From Hyphomicrobium denitrificans ATCC 51888 (GTDB taxonomy: Bacteria > Pseudomonadota > Alphaproteobacteria > Rhizobiales > Hyphomicrobiaceae), in NCBI RefSeq assembly GCF_000143145.1, contig NC_014313.1:682001-746000 (forward strand): DNA of 64,000 nt, written 5' to 3'. The position numbers were made by a program, and so were the translations under genes. Numbering within the stretch: position 1 is the first letter of the stretch; each line of letters opens with the position of its first letter. Of this stretch, positions 24,603-33,199 are shown piece after piece. The notes beneath the pieces are model-generated. The model saw only the letters and a program-made list of their open reading frames with translations, did no database searches and was not told the origin of the DNA.

Positions 24603-25691
24603 TTAAATTTCCGCCATAAGAATGGCTTCCATGCGCTTGATGCCTAAAATGCCGCCGGTGATGATCGCGGCCAAGGTGAGGAACGATCCAACAGCGAGCG
24701 TCGAAACGCCGGTCACGCCTTGGCCGATGGTGCATCCGAGCGCCATCACGCCGCCGATGCCCATGAGTGCCGCGCCGTAGAGATTGCGAATCGTATCACT
24801 CGGGCTTGCGAAGGACGTGAGCTTGAAGCGTCCGCTGGAGACCGCCGCGACAAAGGCTCCGAAGAGTGCTCCGAGCGTCGTCGTCACGCCGAAACCGGGG
24901 ACGGGACCTGCAGTGAAGCGTTGCAGCCATTCGACAGCATCGCCCGTCGGGCGAACGAACGTGAGAGAGATTGGTGCCAGCGTTTGCGCCGCCATGTCGT
25001 CGTAAGCAAGACCGGTCAACGCCCAGCCGGCGACGGCGCAGAGGCCAATGCCGAGACCTGCGAAAATGTGCACCGGAGACGAACGAAACGCCGGATCGAT
25101 GAAGCAATAGATCAGCGCGATGCCGGCAATGATCGTTGTCGCGACCATGCGGGCGTCGGCGGCGCCTAAGCCTGTGAGATATGCGAGGATGTCATCGATG
25201 CTCGTCGAGCCCACGCCCGACAACGTGATTGCGGTCCGATCCGAAAGCTCGGCGCGGATCGGCCCGATTATGCCGCCGATGGACATGTAGGCGAACAGTC
25301 CGATCACGAGCAGGACGATCAGCGATCTCAGATCGCCACCCCCGGCGCGGACGAGATTACGGCTGGCGCAGCCGCCTGCGAACACCATTCCCCACCCGAA
25401 AAGCAAGCCGCCAACGATGTTGCCGAACCATTCGAAGCGGGCGGCAGGGTACATCGAACGGCTGAGGTCTACGATGCCATTGGCGTCGAGAATCTGGGCT
25501 CCGATCAGCGCGGTCGCAGCTGCAAGTATCCAGGCGCGAAAGCGGCGATAGTCGCCGAAGGACATGAAATCAGAAATCGAACCCATTGTGCAGAAATTCG
25601 TGCGGTAGACGATCCAGCCGAAGATGAGCCCAATCAACAGTCCGCCGACCGACAGTGCCGTCGCAGCATTCTCAACAACGTATTCCCGCAT
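24603..25691 (-). CDS. soxT1A: YeeE/YedE-family sulfur transporter SoxT1A
   Basis: 362 aa, about ten membrane helices. The YeeE signatures are FAGGCASRNLVRAGGGDLRS in the first half and MALGCTIGQGVTGVSTLAVG in the second, each with the Cys that relays thiosulfate or sulfane sulfur through the pore. In Hyphomicrobium denitrificans the copy next to shdrR is called SoxT1A and is thought to import sulfur for cytoplasmic oxidation by sHdr. It is divergent from shdrR, with the operator-rich gap 25692-26053 between. The name is assigned from gene position and memory of that work. Confidence 0.85.
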   Translation of the reverse strand: MREYVVENAATALSVGGLLIGLIFGWIVYRTNFCTMGSISDFMSFGDYRRFRAWILAAATALIGAQILDANGIVDLSRSMYPAARFEWFGNIVGGLLFGWGMVFAGGCASRNLVRAGGGDLRSLIVLLVIGLFAYMSIGGIIGPIRAELSDRTAITLSGVGSTSIDDILAYLTGLGAADARMVATTIIAGIALIYCFIDPAFRSSPVHIFAGLGIGLCAVAGWALTGLAYDDMAAQTLAPISLTFVRPTGDAVEWLQRFTAGPVPGFGVTTTLGALFGAFVAAVSSGRFKLTSFASPSDTIRNLYGAALMGIGGVMALGCTIGQGVTGVSTLAVGSFLTLAAIITGGILGIKRMEAILMAEI

Positions 25692-25835
25692 TTCCCGCCC
25701 CGTCTTGGTTTTTGTTTTACTTGCCTACCGAATACGTTTTGCAGCGAAGCGCCCTTGAGGGCGCTCGATCTCTTCCGGTGAGGGTTCGTGTCGATTGTTC
25801 AGCGCTCGCCTGGAAGTCGGCGCCAGCTATTAGAT

Positions 25836-25975
25836 ATGAATATTCCTATATTCAAATATAAATCGCAACGGAAGCGCATCGTCAAGGCCGTGCTCCGTGG
25901 TGCGCTACGCATCACCGCGTACGTTTGAGAACACAGCTTTGCCCGAAAATATATAAAGATATGAATATGTTGATG
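25836..25975. promoter_or_regulatory. Divergent soxT1A/shdrR control region with AT-rich operators
   Basis: The 362-bp gap holds GAATATTC (25838-25845, palindrome), TATATT-ca-AATATA (25847-25860, inverted repeat) and a second AT-rich site, ATATAAAGATATGAATATG (25952-25970). The first two repeat the motif seen upstream of the 56-aa gene and of dsrE. ArsR-type repressors such as sHdrR and SoxR bind sites of this kind, so autoregulation plus control of soxT1A is likely. Confidence 0.55.
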
Positions 25976-26053
25976 CTTAGATTTGAGTTGCAAGCTCTCT
26001 GCTGCATCGGTAGGTGATTAGCGAATATTCACGCTTTTTTGGATGCAACTCCT

Positions 26054-26431
26054 ATGGCTGTCGTGAAGCCACGCACCAATCGACCTGCTGTACGTAAAGC
26101 GCGGACGCGGCAACCGGCGCTTCACTCCACCGACGCGTCGATCGAACAGGCGACGGCATTGCTGCGTGCGTTAGGAAGTCCGCATCGTCTCGCGATTTTG
26201 TGTCTCCTGCTCGAGGGAGAAAGAACCGTTTCCGAAATCTGCGACAAGATCGGTGCACGACAGAGTCTCGTATCGCAGCATCTCACACGGCTTCGGCTCG
26301 ATGGGTTGGTCAAGTCCGATCGCAACGGCTATTTCGTCTCGTATTCGCTGACGAGTGCGCCTGCGCAAGAGATCATCGCAACGCTGCATAAGTATTATTG
26401 CGCAACGAGTGCGGGAAAACGCTCGAATTAG
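26054..26431 (+). CDS. shdrR: ArsR-type sulfane-sulfur sensor sHdrR
   Basis: 125 aa from the ATG at 26054 (an in-frame TTG at 26039 is also possible). Winged-helix core: LLRALGSPHRLAILCLLLEG, VSEICDKIGARQSLVSQHLT (recognition helix), then LVKSDRNGYFVSYSL. Cys50, Cys63 and Cys116 are present. Cys50 and Cys116 coincide with the pair that the SoxR/BigR/SqrR group bridges with sulfur to leave DNA. It should repress the lip-shdr-lbpA genes until sulfane sulfur appears. Its position between soxT1A and lipS1 is as in H. denitrificans. Confidence 0.85.
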   Translation: MAVVKPRTNRPAVRKARTRQPALHSTDASIEQATALLRALGSPHRLAILCLLLEGERTVSEICDKIGARQSLVSQHLTRLRLDGLVKSDRNGYFVSYSLTSAPAQEIIATLHKYYCATSAGKRSN

Positions 26432-26540
26432 AGCGAGTCTTCAGCCCAATTTTCACATGATCGGACGTCCAGCGCATGCGTGTGCGCTGCGAAGACGCGT
26501 CCGCGTTTAAAGCGAGCCTTGTGCGATCGGCAGGGCTGTT

Positions 26541-26567
26541 ATATTCCATCATGCGAATGTTCATATG
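26541..26567. promoter_or_regulatory. lipS1 operator: ATATTCnnnCATGCGAATGT plus palindrome
   Basis: ATATTC-CAT-CATGCGAATGT at 26541-26560 reappears with identical spacing at 31904-31923 before dsrE. The right part extends to an 18-bp imperfect palindrome, CAT-gc-GAA-tg-TTC-at-ATG (26550-26567). It ends ~42 bp before the lipS1 start, where a repressor would block transcription. Confidence 0.6.
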
Positions 26568-26608
26568 TTTTTGGCGCGACGTGTGCGTCTTTTCTCAGAG
26601 GGCCGGGC

Positions 26609-27643
26609 ATGCGCTGGGCAGGGCTGCTGCACGAGATCGAAGCGTTCGAGGATGCTGAGTTCGATGGCGAGCTTGTCGAGGAGCTTGAACAACATGCGGC
26701 GACGACGCTGCTGCGGCCGATCCGATTCTCAACGCCCACGTTCAAGTCCTACAACAGCGAGGACGTGAAAGGCTGTAGCAAGAATTCGTTTCCGGCCTTC
26801 TCGGTGACGGGCGGCGCGTGTGCGCTCGACTGCGATCATTGTCAGGCCAAAATTCTCGAGCCGATGATTCCTGCGACGACGCCGGAGATGCTCGACCGCA
26901 AGGTGCGGGACCTGATTTTGCTGCAAGATCTGCGCGGGTTTCTGCTGTCAGGCGGATCGAACCGCAGAAATGAAATCAAATACGAGAAATACTATCCGGT
27001 CATCGAACGGCTTAAGCACGACTATCCGTATTTGAAGGTTGCGATCCATTCGGCGCTCCTTGATGAGCGCCGTGCCAAGCTCATGGAGAGCGCGGGCGTC
27101 GACACGGCGATGATGGACGTGATCGGTTCGGCCGACACGATCAGCGAGGTGTATCACCTCGATCGCCCGGTCGCGGATTTTGAAAGCACGCTCGCCGCGC
27201 TCTGCAGTACGAGCATGAAAATCGTGCCGCATATCGTGATCGGGTTGCACTACGGCCGCATCCTCGGAGAGCAAACGGCGCTTGAGATTTGCGCGCGGCA
27301 TGACATCGAATCGCTCGTGCTCGTCGTGCTCATGCCGTTCTTCGGCAAAGAAGGAAAATTCATCACGCCGAGTTCGCATGACGTCGGGCGAATCTTTTCG
27401 GCGGCGCGTCAACGGCTGCCGCATAAACAGGTGCTGCTCGGTTGTGCTCGCCCCGCGGGAATGCATCGGCGTGTGGTCGATGCCTACGCCGTGATGGCGG
27501 GTCTCGATGGCATCGCGTTTCCCGCTGATGGAGCGCTTCAGGCCTGCCAGGCGCTCGGCCGAACGTATTTCCAGGAACATGCATGCTGCTCGATCAAGAT
27601 TGGCGAAACCGCCAATACTCGTTTGGCTGCGTGCGCCGGTTAA
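26609..27643 (+). CDS. lipS1: Radical SAM lipoate synthase component LipS1
   Basis: 344 aa from the ATG at 26609 (AGAGGG 7 bp upstream); longer in-frame starts would run through the operator. The radical-SAM cluster motif is GACALDCDHCQAK (Cys-x3-Cys-x2-Cys). GCSKNSFPAFSVTG precedes it, and EHACCSIK near the C-terminus may bind a second cluster. LipS1 and LipS2 together insert the two lipoyl sulfurs into octanoyl-protein. In sHdr organisms this pair serves LbpA. First of five genes, lipS1-lipT-lipS2-slpl-gat, with short gaps or overlaps. Confidence 0.85.
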   Translation: MRWAGLLHEIEAFEDAEFDGELVEELEQHAATTLLRPIRFSTPTFKSYNSEDVKGCSKNSFPAFSVTGGACALDCDHCQAKILEPMIPATTPEMLDRKVRDLILLQDLRGFLLSGGSNRRNEIKYEKYYPVIERLKHDYPYLKVAIHSALLDERRAKLMESAGVDTAMMDVIGSADTISEVYHLDRPVADFESTLAALCSTSMKIVPHIVIGLHYGRILGEQTALEICARHDIESLVLVVLMPFFGKEGKFITPSSHDVGRIFSAARQRLPHKQVLLGCARPAGMHRRVVDAYAVMAGLDGIAFPADGALQACQALGRTYFQEHACCSIKIGETANTRLAACAG

Positions 27644-27668
27644 TTCGATGACTGCTGGCGACACCGGA

Positions 27669-28733
27669 ATGAACACATTTGACGTCATTGTTGTCGGCCT
27701 CGGGCCCGCTGGCGCTTCCGCAGCGCAAGCGATTGCCAAGGGCGGCGCGTCGGTTCTTGCCTTGGATCGCAAGGAAGCCGCTGGAACGCCGGTGCAGTGT
27801 GCCGAACTCATCCCGCAGCTGATCGCATCGGAAGCCGGCGACGTGCGCCGATCGCTTCGTCAGCGCGTCGCGGAGATGCTGACGTTCGTGGAAGACGAGG
27901 GCGGTGATCGCGTGCCGAATTTTCCCGGGCAGATGATCGATCGCGCGGACTTTGACGCCAAGCTGGTCGAGGACGCAATTGCTGCCGGCGCGACGTGTCG
28001 CTTCAAAACGATGGTGCGGGCGATCGACGATGCCGGGCTCATGATCACGAGCTCGAAAGATCGTTTGAAATCCCGCGTCATCATCGCGGCGGACGGACCG
28101 CGCTCGCTTGTTGGGCGCGCTGCCGGTTTCAGCAACACAGAGTTTGCGGAAACGCGGCAGATCACTGTCAAGCTGTGCGGTTCGTATGCGGCGACGGACA
28201 TATTTTTGTCAGCCGAGATCGCGGGTGGATACGGCTGGCTTTTTCCGAAGGACGACATCGCGAACCTTGGCGTCGGCGTTGCCGCGGGATGCAAGGATCG
28301 TTTGAAGCCGCTTCTCAGTGCCCTTCATGACAAGCTCATCGAGCAGAAGCGTGTCGGCCGAAGCGTTCTGAAAGTTACAGGTGGCGCAATCCCGGTGGGC
28401 GGCATCCAGGGCCCAGTCGGACAGCTCGGTTCAACGCCGGTGCTGCTGGCGGGTGATGCTGCCGGGCTTACCAATCCGATTACGGGTGCGGGCATCAACG
28501 CCGCCGTTATTTCCGGAGCATTGGCAGGCGAGGCCGCGCTGAGATTCCTGGACGGCGATAAGTTTGCGCTGAACGATTATCGCGACGGGATCGAGGATCT
28601 TTTCAAGCCTGCGATCGACCGCGCGCTGGCACGGCGCAATCGATTGCAAACATTTTACGCGGCGGGTTTGCGTCCATGCCCGACCACGCTTCGAGAAACG
28701 TGGATTGCATACGACGCCTATTGGAGATCGTGA
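27669..28733 (+). CDS. lipT: LipT, FAD-dependent geranylgeranyl-reductase-like oxidoreductase
   Basis: 354 aa from the ATG at 27669 (27648 is an alternative 21 bp upstream). FDVIVVGLGPAGASAAQAIA is the FAD Rossmann motif, SRVIIAADGPRSLVGRAAG the second FAD segment, and LLAGDAAGLTNPITGAGIN the GD motif near the flavin. It belongs to the geranylgeranyl-reductase family but is embedded in the lipoate-assembly cluster. There it is thought to supply electrons to LipS1/LipS2. It begins 25 bp after the lipS1 stop. Confidence 0.8.
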   Translation: MNTFDVIVVGLGPAGASAAQAIAKGGASVLALDRKEAAGTPVQCAELIPQLIASEAGDVRRSLRQRVAEMLTFVEDEGGDRVPNFPGQMIDRADFDAKLVEDAIAAGATCRFKTMVRAIDDAGLMITSSKDRLKSRVIIAADGPRSLVGRAAGFSNTEFAETRQITVKLCGSYAATDIFLSAEIAGGYGWLFPKDDIANLGVGVAAGCKDRLKPLLSALHDKLIEQKRVGRSVLKVTGGAIPVGGIQGPVGQLGSTPVLLAGDAAGLTNPITGAGINAAVISGALAGEAALRFLDGDKFALNDYRDGIEDLFKPAIDRALARRNRLQTFYAAGLRPCPTTLRETWIAYDAYWRS

Positions 28734-28754
28734 GATCGGTCGGGAAGAGGTCAG

Positions 28755-30056
28755 ATGACGTGTTTAAAGCGAGAACTTGCTCTGCCATCTCGCGTTGGCG
28801 CGGGCGGCGCGGATTTCAATGCAGCAGAAGCGATGCAGCCGCGTGCGGCGCCGCTCATTCCGCGCGAGGCGAAGAACGGGGCGCGCGTAAAGCTCGCGAA
28901 CGTTCCGCCGGAAGGCGTTTATCTGCCGAACAATAATCGGCTCGCGCCCCATATGCGCAGTCCTGAGTACGTTCAAATGTCGACGGCCGCGGCGATTACG
29001 CTTGGCGTCATGCCGGGCAAGATGCACGGATGCGGGTGTACGCGTTGTCTCAATCTGCTGCTGACATATCCTGAAGGGTGTCGGGCGAATTGCGCCTATT
29101 GCGGATTGGCGCGTCACCGCGAAGGTGATCGTGATTATGCGGACCGAAACTTCATCCGCGTCGATTGGCCGGCGGTGCCCATGGCGGAGATTATCGAGAA
29201 AGTCCACCGGGACGGCGAGAACACGCCCTTCCATAGAATGTGCATCTCGATGATCACGCATCCGAACTCGGATGCGGATACGATCACCGTGCTCAAGCAG
29301 TGGACGGACAAGATCGATCCTTCAACGGTTCCAGTATCGATCTTGTCGAATCCTACGACGATGACGCGCGATGACGTCAAGCGACTGCACGAGTTGGGTG
29401 CTGACATCTTCACCGTCGCAATCGACGGGGCAACGCCGGAAATTTTCGATCGGACGCGGGGCAAAGGCGTTCAGTCGCCGCACAGCTGGGAGACGTACTG
29501 GAGCAGGCTTCAGGATGCGCGCGATATTTTCGGCGATCAGAAGTTTGGGGCGCACATCATCATCGGTATGGGCGAAACAGAGCATGAAGCTCTGACGCTC
29601 ATCCAGCAGCTCGTCGATATGGGCGGCCACAGTCACCTGTTCTGCTTCTTCCCGGAGAAGGGCTCGCTGATGGATCACCTGCCAGCGACGCCGCGCGATC
29701 AGTGGCGCAGGGTGCAACTCGCGCGTTATCTCATCGACTATCGCGGCGTGCGCGTCGAGCATATGCGCTTCGACGACGAAGGGCGCGTGATCGATTTCGG
29801 CATCCCGATGAGCGAAGTGAACTCAATCATCGATGAAGGAACGGCGTTTCGGACGTCGGGCTGCCCGGGCAAATTCAGAACGGATATTTCCGCCTGTGAC
29901 CGGCCGTACGGCGACTCGCCGCCATCGAACATTGCAAGCTATCCGTTTCATCCGAAGGACGCGGATCTGCGCAAGATCCGTCATCAGCTGGCGATGGAAA
30001 AGCCCGGCGAAACCTACGTTCCCGGAGAAGAACTCGAGACGGGTGATCTCTCGTGA
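28755..30056 (+). CDS. lipS2: Radical SAM lipoate synthase component LipS2
   Basis: 433 aa, ATG at 28755 after AGAGGTC. PEGCRANCAYCGLARHREGD holds the Cys-x3-Cys-x2-Cys that binds the SAM cluster. GCGCTRC before it and SGCPGKFRTDISACDRP near the C-terminus offer ligands for an auxiliary sulfur-donating cluster, as in lipoyl synthases. The first ~70 residues are an N-terminal extension. Works with LipS1. The stop overlaps the GTG start of the ligase gene (GTGA). Confidence 0.85.
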   Translation: MTCLKRELALPSRVGAGGADFNAAEAMQPRAAPLIPREAKNGARVKLANVPPEGVYLPNNNRLAPHMRSPEYVQMSTAAAITLGVMPGKMHGCGCTRCLNLLLTYPEGCRANCAYCGLARHREGDRDYADRNFIRVDWPAVPMAEIIEKVHRDGENTPFHRMCISMITHPNSDADTITVLKQWTDKIDPSTVPVSILSNPTTMTRDDVKRLHELGADIFTVAIDGATPEIFDRTRGKGVQSPHSWETYWSRLQDARDIFGDQKFGAHIIIGMGETEHEALTLIQQLVDMGGHSHLFCFFPEKGSLMDHLPATPRDQWRRVQLARYLIDYRGVRVEHMRFDDEGRVIDFGIPMSEVNSIIDEGTAFRTSGCPGKFRTDISACDRPYGDSPPSNIASYPFHPKDADLRKIRHQLAMEKPGETYVPGEELETGDLS

Positions 30057-31141
30057 GTATAGGGCGGCGCGCATTCCGCGTGATCGATACGGGCGTTCGC
30101 GACGGGCGGCGGCAGATCGCATTCGATCAGGCCATGATCGATTTGCACCGGGAGGGTAAGGTTCGCGATAGCGTGCGCTTTTTGCGCTTTCAGCCGTGTG
30201 CTCTCGTCGGGCGGCATCAGTCGATCGGCAAGGAACTGAAGCTCGACTACTGCCGCGAGAACGGCATCGGGATCGTGCGACGTATCACTGGCGGCGGTGC
30301 AATTTATCTCGATCCGGGTCAGGTGGGTTGGGAGCTGGTCATTTCGCGAAAGCGCGTGCCGTTGCCGACGCTCCAGGATTACACGAAGGAAATCTGCGAG
30401 GCGGTTGCGAGCGGGCTTTCGCAGGCGTTTTCGATCGATGCCCGCTTTCGTCCGCGCAACGATATCGAGGTCGATGGCCGCAAGCTTTGCGGCACCGGCG
30501 GCTTCTTCGATGGCGATACGCTCTTTTATCAGGGCACGGTGCTCGTAGACGCGGACCCGGAACGTGTTCTGGCTTGCCTGAATGTTCCGGAAGAGAAACT
30601 CCGCAAACGAAATCTCGATAACGCATCCAATCGGCTCGTTACTCTCAAGCATCTTATGGGCGGTGTCGCGCCGGACATTGAGAGCATTCACGAAGCTATT
30701 CTGCGCGGCCTGTCGGAGCGATTCGGTATTGATTTCTCGTTTGAGCTGCCGAGCGACGACGAAGAAATACTGGCTGCGAAAATTCACGATGACGAGACCG
30801 GGACCGACGAGTTCGTCTATTCGATCGACGAGACGCCAGCTCAGGCGGACTGTGGTGCGGCAACGCTGAGCGGGCCAGGAGGCAGCATCACCGCGCTTGT
30901 CCGGCTCGAAGGGAAAGAGCAAACGCAGCGGATTCAGACGGTTCTCCTGACGGGAGACTTCTTCGTTGCGCCGCCGCGGATACTCTTGGATCTGGAAGCC
31001 AATCTGCGTGGCGTTCCGCTGGATAGCGTCAGCGGCGCGATCGATGAATTTTTCGCCGCGACCAGGCCGGAACTACTTTCGTTGGCGCCGGGCGACTTCA
31101 AAACCGTGGTTCACGCGGCTTTGCGGACGCTGAGGCCATGA
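30053..31141 (+). CDS. slpl(AB): sHdr-associated lipoate-protein ligase sLpl(AB)
   Basis: 362 aa from the GTG at 30053, which overlaps the lipS2 stop. The LplA catalytic core is intact: RFQPCALVGRHQSIGKELKL, VRRITGGGAIYLDPGQVGWE (the RRxTGGG loop) and NDIEVDGRKLCGTGGF with the active Lys. The extra ~100 C-terminal residues correspond to the LplB-type accessory domain fused in sLpl(AB). It attaches octanoate or lipoate to LbpA and starts the LipS1/S2 route. The stop overlaps gat. Confidence 0.88.
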   Translation: MSIGRRAFRVIDTGVRDGRRQIAFDQAMIDLHREGKVRDSVRFLRFQPCALVGRHQSIGKELKLDYCRENGIGIVRRITGGGAIYLDPGQVGWELVISRKRVPLPTLQDYTKEICEAVASGLSQAFSIDARFRPRNDIEVDGRKLCGTGGFFDGDTLFYQGTVLVDADPERVLACLNVPEEKLRKRNLDNASNRLVTLKHLMGGVAPDIESIHEAILRGLSERFGIDFSFELPSDDEEILAAKIHDDETGTDEFVYSIDETPAQADCGAATLSGPGGSITALVRLEGKEQTQRIQTVLLTGDFFVAPPRILLDLEANLRGVPLDSVSGAIDEFFAATRPELLSLAPGDFKTVVHAALRTLRP

Positions 31142-31833
31142 AGCACGTCTCGGTCATTCAGCACACGCAGTCGGAGTGGCTGGGCCATATTGAAGATCAT
31201 CTTGAAGCCCGTGGCGTTCGCTTCAGCTACATTCGGCCGTTCGTGAATGGCGGTAAATTTCCGAGCCCAACGGTACTCGGAGACGGCCTCATTCTTGTTG
31301 GCGGCGGAAGATGGGGCGCTTTGACCGCGGGTCATATTCTGCCGACGCTCGAGGAGGAAGTTCGTCTCGTTCGCGCGTGTTTGATGCTCGACAAACCGGT
31401 GCTTGCGATGGGAGTTGGTTCGCAGATTCTGAGCCTCGCCGGAGACGGGCAAGTTGAGGCTACTCCACTCGTCTTCAGAGCCGGAACGGCCACACGCGTG
31501 TGTGAGGATGCGCTCGAAGGCTTTATGCCGGCGACATTTCCCAACATTGTCTTCATGCGAGATCGTGCGTTGCCGCCGAATTACGCGAAAACGCTGGCTG
31601 TCGATGAAGACGGTGCGGTCGCAGCATTTCAAATCGGACGCAATGCGTTCGGTTTCTCCGGCCATCCCGGACTGCGGCGCGCGATGATGGAAGATCTCGT
31701 CATGGAGCTGGAAGATGTTCCAGACGGCGTCGCTGACAATCTTGAGACACTAGGCGCGTGGAACGCACGAATTGAAGATGCGCTCGTGCCAATCATGACC
31801 GGCCTCGTACGTTACACGGGCTGGATGACATGA
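31138..31833 (+). CDS. gat: Class I glutamine-amidotransferase-like protein lacking the nucleophilic Cys
   Basis: 231 aa, ATG overlapping the ligase stop. The GATase fold is recognisable (GDGLILVGGGRWG, LVRACLMLDKPVLAMGVGSQ, FGFSGHPG). In the nucleophile elbow, where class I enzymes have G-[I/V]-C-x-G-x-Q, this protein reads M91-G92-V93-G94-S95-Q96, so Gly replaces Cys. The HPE of the catalytic dyad is HPG. It therefore cannot hydrolyse glutamine by the usual mechanism. A gat gene is a known companion of sLpl in sulfur oxidisers; its role is unknown. It closes the lip operon. Confidence 0.75.
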   Translation: MKHVSVIQHTQSEWLGHIEDHLEARGVRFSYIRPFVNGGKFPSPTVLGDGLILVGGGRWGALTAGHILPTLEEEVRLVRACLMLDKPVLAMGVGSQILSLAGDGQVEATPLVFRAGTATRVCEDALEGFMPATFPNIVFMRDRALPPNYAKTLAVDEDGAVAAFQIGRNAFGFSGHPGLRRAMMEDLVMELEDVPDGVADNLETLGAWNARIEDALVPIMTGLVRYTGWMT

Positions 31834-31856
31834 CTTCGCCGATCAATCGATCGCGA

Positions 31857-31923
31857 TATATTTGAATAACTTTTCCAATTCGATGAACATATAGAAAAAT
31901 GGAATATTCAAACATGCGAATGT
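31857..31923. promoter_or_regulatory. Operator pair upstream of the dsrE-shdr operon
   Basis: TATATTTGAAT (31857-31867) is the same 11-mer as at 23194 and 25850. ATATTC-AAA-CATGCGAATGT (31904-31923) repeats the lipS1 operator. GATGAACATATAG lies between them. The 173-bp gap 31834-32006 thus carries two operator types of the sulfur regulon, 83-150 bp before the dsrE start. Confidence 0.6.
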
Positions 31924-32006
31924 AATATTGACTGGTTCTAAAGAGGAAGTTACACAAGAACTGAAGTGGCAAAACAACAAAAGCCACGCATATCGGGGAG
32001 GTGGCA

Positions 32007-32384
32007 TTGGCCGAAAAACTTCTGATTGTTATGGCGAATACCGATCCGCGGAACGGCGAGGAGTTGGGCGCGCCGCTGTTTCAAGCTTCTGTCGCTGCAG
32101 CGATGGGCTACGACGTCGAGGTCATTTGCACAGCGACCGCCGGACGTCTGATGAAGAAGGGCGAAGCCGAAGCCCTGGTGGTGAAGCAAGGCTCGCCGAA
32201 GTCGGTTTATGAATTCATCAAAGACGCCCACGAAGCTGGCGTGAAATTTTTCTGCTGTTCTCCCAATCTCGATCTCTTCGACATGACCAAGGATGACCTC
32301 ATTCCCGAATGCGCGGGAATCGTCGGAGGCGCCTACATGATTGAAGAAGTCATGGAAGGCGGCTGCAAAGTGCTTTCATACTGA
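32007..32384 (+). CDS. dsrE: DsrE-family sulfurtransferase
   Basis: 125 aa from the TTG at 32007, 5 bp behind GGGGAGG; the GTG at 32001 would overlap that site. LLIVMANTDPRNGEELGAPL and VEVICTATAGRLMKKGEAEA are typical of DsrE/DsrEFH-like carriers. Cysteines fall in AGVKFFCCSPNLDLF, in LIPECAGIVGG (the likely persulfide Cys) and in GGCKVL. It passes sulfane sulfur between TusA and the sHdr complex in the cytoplasm. First gene of the dsrE-shdr-lbpA run. Confidence 0.82.
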   Translation: MAEKLLIVMANTDPRNGEELGAPLFQASVAAAMGYDVEVICTATAGRLMKKGEAEALVVKQGSPKSVYEFIKDAHEAGVKFFCCSPNLDLFDMTKDDLIPECAGIVGGAYMIEEVMEGGCKVLSY

Positions 32385-32409
32385 TTGAATTTTTCGGACG
32401 GCAGGGAAA

Positions 32410-33153
32410 ATGGCGCATAGCGAAACATCGCGCGTTCAGGATTTTATCGGAGATCCGATCAGCGAAAAGCCTGTGGTCGATAGGGCTGAGCTCGAGTCCA
32501 TCTTCAACGACATTCAGACCGATATGCGGTTCGACCACGAGTTGAACGGCTGTCTGAACTGTGGGATCTGCACCGCAACCTGCCCCGCCGCACACTACTA
32601 TGATTTTTCCCCGCGCGAGATCGTCCAACTTCTTTGGACGGAAAATCTCGAAGGCATCTACGATGCGATGCAGGAAAAGATCTGGTCGTGCGCGCAGTGC
32701 TACACGTGCGCGGCGCGTTGTCCGTTCGGGAACTCGCCGGGCGGGTTGGTCATGTTGATGCGCGAAGTCGCGATCAAACACCAGATGCAGTCGGCAAAGG
32801 ACGTGCTTCGTCCGTTCTCGCGCGTGATGCTCAAGCTGATTTCGACAGGCAATCAGCTGTCTCCGGACATGATCAATCCGCAGCACTTCGCGGATTGGGG
32901 GCCGAATATTTCGAAGGTCGATGCGCCGCTGAAGGTGTTGCGCAAGGCGATCCCGATGGCGACGCTCAATACGACCGACACCGCCTGGGAGGTCAATCTG
33001 AAGACCTCCGTCGAACTCTACACGATTTGGGAAATGAGCGGCGTCGTCAATCAGCTCGAGGGGATCGACGAAAATCTGTTCGATGTGATCAGCGATATCA
33101 TGAGCGAAAAGCGGGAAGACTGGAAAGATTTCCTCGAGGATCAGGACGACTGA
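32410..33153 (+). CDS. shdrC1: sHdrC1, iron-sulfur subunit of the sulfur-oxidising Hdr-like complex
   Basis: 247 aa. Two ferredoxin-type [4Fe-4S] motifs: CLNCGICTATCPAAHYY and CAQCYTCAARCPFGNSPGG (each Cys-x2-Cys-x2-Cys-x3-Cys-Pro). The C-terminal half is helical. It transfers electrons between sHdrA and sHdrB1 in the soluble sHdr complex that oxidises sulfane sulfur to sulfite. It starts 25 bp after dsrE and 46 bp before shdrB1. Confidence 0.9.
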   Translation: MAHSETSRVQDFIGDPISEKPVVDRAELESIFNDIQTDMRFDHELNGCLNCGICTATCPAAHYYDFSPREIVQLLWTENLEGIYDAMQEKIWSCAQCYTCAARCPFGNSPGGLVMLMREVAIKHQMQSAKDVLRPFSRVMLKLISTGNQLSPDMINPQHFADWGPNISKVDAPLKVLRKAIPMATLNTTDTAWEVNLKTSVELYTIWEMSGVVNQLEGIDENLFDVISDIMSEKREDWKDFLEDQDD

Positions 33154-33199
33154 CGACCCTCACAATATTGATGTGAAAGAATTTAGGGAGCCGAAACAA

